A stretch of DNA of 64,000 bases from assembly GCF_900155915.1 (NCBI RefSeq), contig NZ_FTPO01000001.1, positions 62,001 through 126,000 of the forward strand. The letters are read 5' to 3'. Positions 61,954 through 64,000 of this stretch are shown here, piece after piece. Numbering within the stretch: the stretch's first letter is position 1; each line of letters begins with the position of its first letter. Source of the DNA: Microbacterium sp. RU33B (GTDB lineage Bacteria; Actinomycetota; Actinomycetes; Actinomycetales; Microbacteriaceae). A program made the translations under genes and the position numbers. The notes under the pieces were generated by a model that did no database searches, was not told the DNA's origin, and saw nothing but the letters and a program-made list of their open reading frames with translations.

Positions 61954-62858
61954 CCGGGGCGATACTCCTCGGCGGCGACCGCGCCGACGACGACCGAGCG
62001 GAACCACTGCTGAGCCGGAGACAGGCTCGCCTCGCTGCGCGTGTAGACCGACACCGGTGAGCTCGTTCCGGGCCAGGGCAGTTCGGCGATCCGCAGATCG
62101 GGGAACCAGCCGCAGAAGACCTCCGCGACGTGGCGCGGGAGCAGGACGACGAGGTCGGTGGTCTGCAGCACCGCGGGGACGCTGGCGTATTCCTCCACGG
62201 AGAGGGCGACCTGCGGCATCAGTCCATGCTCGATCAGCGACTGGAGGGGATACGTATGGCCGCCGCGCGCGGATACGCGCACGAACCGCCGCCCGGCGAA
62301 CATCGGGGGCGCAGTGGAGGGCAGCGGGTGCTCAGCTGAGCAGAGGGCGACGTACTCCACGCTGCGTACGGGTGTGCGCCACAGGCGCGGTGTCGCCAGC
62401 AGGGACACGGTGATCGCGAGGTCGACGGCGCCCCGGATCAGACCGTCCTCGACGGAGTCCGCGTCGAGTCGCTGCACCTGGAGGTGCACGCGGGCGGAGG
62501 AGTCGGACAGCGCCGACATGAGCGGCGGAAGGAATGTCTGCTCGCCGATCGAGGTGAGGGCGAGGGCGATCTCGCCGGCGAAGTCGGCGGGGTCGAACTC
62601 CTCGGGATCGTTCACGGTCGCATCGATCTGAGCGAGGGCCTCGTGCAGCGGACCGAACAAGCGGGTCGCGTGCGCCGTCGGGACCATCACGTTGCCCTCA
62701 CGGCGGAAGAGCTGGTCGCCGAACCGAGCGCGCAGTCGCCCGAGGGTGTAGCTCACCGTCGGCTGCGTGACATGGAGTCGCGCCGCCGTCGCCGAGACGC
62801 TGCGGAGCTCGTAGAGCACCACGAACGTGCGGAGCTGATTCAGATCGGCGAGAACCAT
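61950..62858 (-). CDS. LysR-family regulator
   Basis: A 302-aa regulator. N-terminal helix-turn-helix LNQLRTFVVLYELRSVSATA and ARLHVTQPTVSYTLGRLRAR, then a substrate-binding domain (EIALALTSIGEQTFLPPLMS, RGAVDLAITVSLLATPRLWR). Divergent from ligJ, it most likely activates that aromatic-degradation operon in response to a pathway intermediate. Confidence 0.9.
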   Translation of the reverse strand: MVLADLNQLRTFVVLYELRSVSATAARLHVTQPTVSYTLGRLRARFGDQLFRREGNVMVPTAHATRLFGPLHEALAQIDATVNDPEEFDPADFAGEIALALTSIGEQTFLPPLMSALSDSSARVHLQVQRLDADSVEDGLIRGAVDLAITVSLLATPRLWRTPVRSVEYVALCSAEHPLPSTAPPMFAGRRFVRVSARGGHTYPLQSLIEHGLMPQVALSVEEYASVPAVLQTTDLVVLLPRHVAEVFCGWFPDLRIAELPWPGTSSPVSVYTRSEASLSPAQQWFRSVVVGAVAAEEYRPG

Positions 62859-62864
62859 GTATCG

Positions 62865-62870
62865 ATCGTA
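62865..62870 (-). promoter_or_regulatory. -10 box, leaderless promoter of lysR
   Basis: TACGAT (minus strand) lies 6 bases before the ATG at 62858. Confidence 0.45.
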
Positions 62871-62896
62871 TCTATGAGGCGGTGGCGTGGAATCTA

Positions 62897-62927
62897 TTGG
62901 ACTGACATCCTCGGGTCGACCTACTCT
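62897..62927 (+). promoter_or_regulatory. Possible ligJ promoter
   Basis: -35 TTGGAC (62897-62902), 19-bp spacer, -10 TACTCT (62922-62927). The spacer is long, as in many activator-dependent promoters. The LysR site itself is not clear. Confidence 0.3.
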
Positions 62928-62968
62928 CGACGGGAGCGCACGCAGCGACGCATGACGAAGGACTCGCG

Positions 62969-63997
62969 ATGATCATCGACATCCACGGTCACTACACGAC
63001 CGCCCCCGCCCAGCTCGGGGTGTGGCGCGATCTGCAGATCGCGTTCGTCGAGAACGGCGGGGCAGAGCCGTCCTCGGGCGACCTGAGCATCAGCGACGAC
63101 GACATCCGCGAGACCATCGAAGCCAACCAGCTGAAGCTCATGGACGAGCGCGGCAGCGACGTGACGGTGTTCAGTCCGCGCGCCTCCTTCATGGCCCACC
63201 ACATCGGCGATGTCGGCGTCAGCCGGACGTGGGCACGCATCTGCAACGATCTCGTGGCTCGCGTCTCCGGGCTCTTCCCCGGCCGATTCCTCCCCGGGGC
63301 CATGCTCCCGCAGTCGCCCGGCGTCGATCCGAAGACGACCCTCGCCGAGCTCGACCGGGCCGTGCACGAGCTGGGTGTGGTGACCGTCAACATCAACCCC
63401 GATCCGTCCGGCGGCCTGTGGACGGCGCCGCCGCTCACGGACAGGAGCTGGTATCCGCTCTACGAGAAGCTCGTGGAGTACGAACTGCCCGCGATGATCC
63501 ACGTCAGCACCTCGTGCAAGCCCCAGTTCCACACGACCGGCGACCACTACCTCGGTGCCGACACGACGGCCTTCATGCAGCTGCTCAAGGGCGACCTGTT
63601 CCGCGATTTCCCCGACCTGACCTTCGTGATCCCGCACGGCGGCGGCGCCGTGCCGTATCACTGGGGACGGTTCCGCGGCCTCGCGATGGCGCTCGGCAAG
63701 CCCGATCTGGAAGAGCACCTGCTGGGGAACGTGGTCTTCGACACGTGCGTGTACCACCAGCCTGGAATCGATCTGCTCACGCAGGTGATCCCGACCGAGA
63801 ACATCCTGTTCGCGAGCGAGATGATCGGCGCCGTCCGTGACATCGACCCGCGCACCGGCCATCACTTCGACGACACGAGGCGCTACGTCGACGCCAGTCC
63901 GAACCTCGATGACGCTCAGCGGCAGCAGGTCTTCGAGGGCAACGCGCGGCGGGTGTATCCCCGTCTCGACCGCGCCCTCAGGGCCCGTGGCCTCTGA
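62969..63997 (+). CDS. ligJ: 4-oxalomesaconate hydratase (amidohydrolase family)
   Basis: A 342-aa metal-dependent hydratase of the amidohydrolase superfamily (COG2159). It adds water to 4-oxalomesaconate, giving 4-carboxy-4-hydroxy-2-oxoadipate in the protocatechuate/gallate 4,5-cleavage pathway. Metal ligands: DIHGHYT, PAMIHVSTSC, FVIPHGGGAVPYHWGRFRGL and the late acid in LFASEMIGAVRDIDPRTGH. It matches Sphingobium LigJ in length and in block after block (DDIRETIEANQLKLMDERG, FDTCVYHQPGIDLL). AAGGAC precedes the ATG. It is the last complete gene; the window ends 3 bp after its stop, so the operon probably continues. Confidence 0.93.
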   Translation: MIIDIHGHYTTAPAQLGVWRDLQIAFVENGGAEPSSGDLSISDDDIRETIEANQLKLMDERGSDVTVFSPRASFMAHHIGDVGVSRTWARICNDLVARVSGLFPGRFLPGAMLPQSPGVDPKTTLAELDRAVHELGVVTVNINPDPSGGLWTAPPLTDRSWYPLYEKLVEYELPAMIHVSTSCKPQFHTTGDHYLGADTTAFMQLLKGDLFRDFPDLTFVIPHGGGAVPYHWGRFRGLAMALGKPDLEEHLLGNVVFDTCVYHQPGIDLLTQVIPTENILFASEMIGAVRDIDPRTGHHFDDTRRYVDASPNLDDAQRQQVFEGNARRVYPRLDRALRARGL

Positions 63998-64000
63998 ACG

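Overview
The window is a stretch of high-GC actinobacterial chromosome, most likely from Microbacterium or a close relative in Microbacteriaceae. Signs of this are strong G/C third-position bias, many GTG starts, genes packed with 4-base start/stop overlaps, a DUF7882 protein, and many promoters whose -10 box (TANNNT) lies only 6-7 bases before the start codon, so that the mRNA should be leaderless. There is one tRNA (Arg-ACG), no rRNA, no insertion sequence, no CRISPR array and no prophage. The genus is an inference.

Layout. 0-7.4 kb: housekeeping and repair genes (a DUF7882 protein, a zinc-ribbon/nuclease-like protein, an ECF sigma factor overlapping an alkyl-DNA methyltransferase, a second such methyltransferase, DoxX, RNase HI, an HSL-type hydrolase, a DUF1992 protein, a zinc alcohol dehydrogenase). 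7.4-21.5 kb: a sugar regulon, with a YtfQ/YtfR/YtfT/YjfF-type ABC importer carrying two ATPase genes and a LacI regulator, facing a set of arabinose-type genes (SDR, LacI regulator, FGGY kinase, L-arabinose isomerase, aldose epimerase) with no araD. Four similar 14-bp LacI-type operators tie the two halves together. 21.5-35 kb: small stress-type genes, then a two-gene operon for very large proteins of unknown function (1296 and 1617 aa), next to a DUF4956 - VTC polyphosphate polymerase - Cthe_2159 lipoprotein cassette.

35-46.3 kb: an SDR, an NSS amino-acid transporter with its tiny partner subunit, tRNA-Arg, a VOC protein, L-serine dehydratase, a divergent MarR / DUF2207 pair, a diacylglycerol-kinase-like protein and a radical SAM protein with a long structured upstream region. 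46.3-54.1 kb: an ABC importer of the YnjB type, divergent from a VTT-family membrane protein, a CDP-alcohol phosphatidyltransferase, a flavin disulfide oxidoreductase and a methyltransferase. This gene set resembles the Escherichia coli ydjXYZ-ynjABCDEF locus and is my best candidate for a coherent but poorly described system. 54-59.1 kb: a YdeI-type protein, a DUF2871 protein, and a NarL-type two-component system behind an MMPL transporter broken by one frameshift.

59.2-64 kb: an aromatic-acid island. pobA (4-hydroxybenzoate to protocatechuate) and an IclR regulator share a pair of nearly identical 15-bp operators. A LysR regulator then faces ligJ (4-oxalomesaconate hydratase), which points to 4,5-cleavage of protocatechuate or gallate, with the rest of that pathway presumably beyond the right edge.
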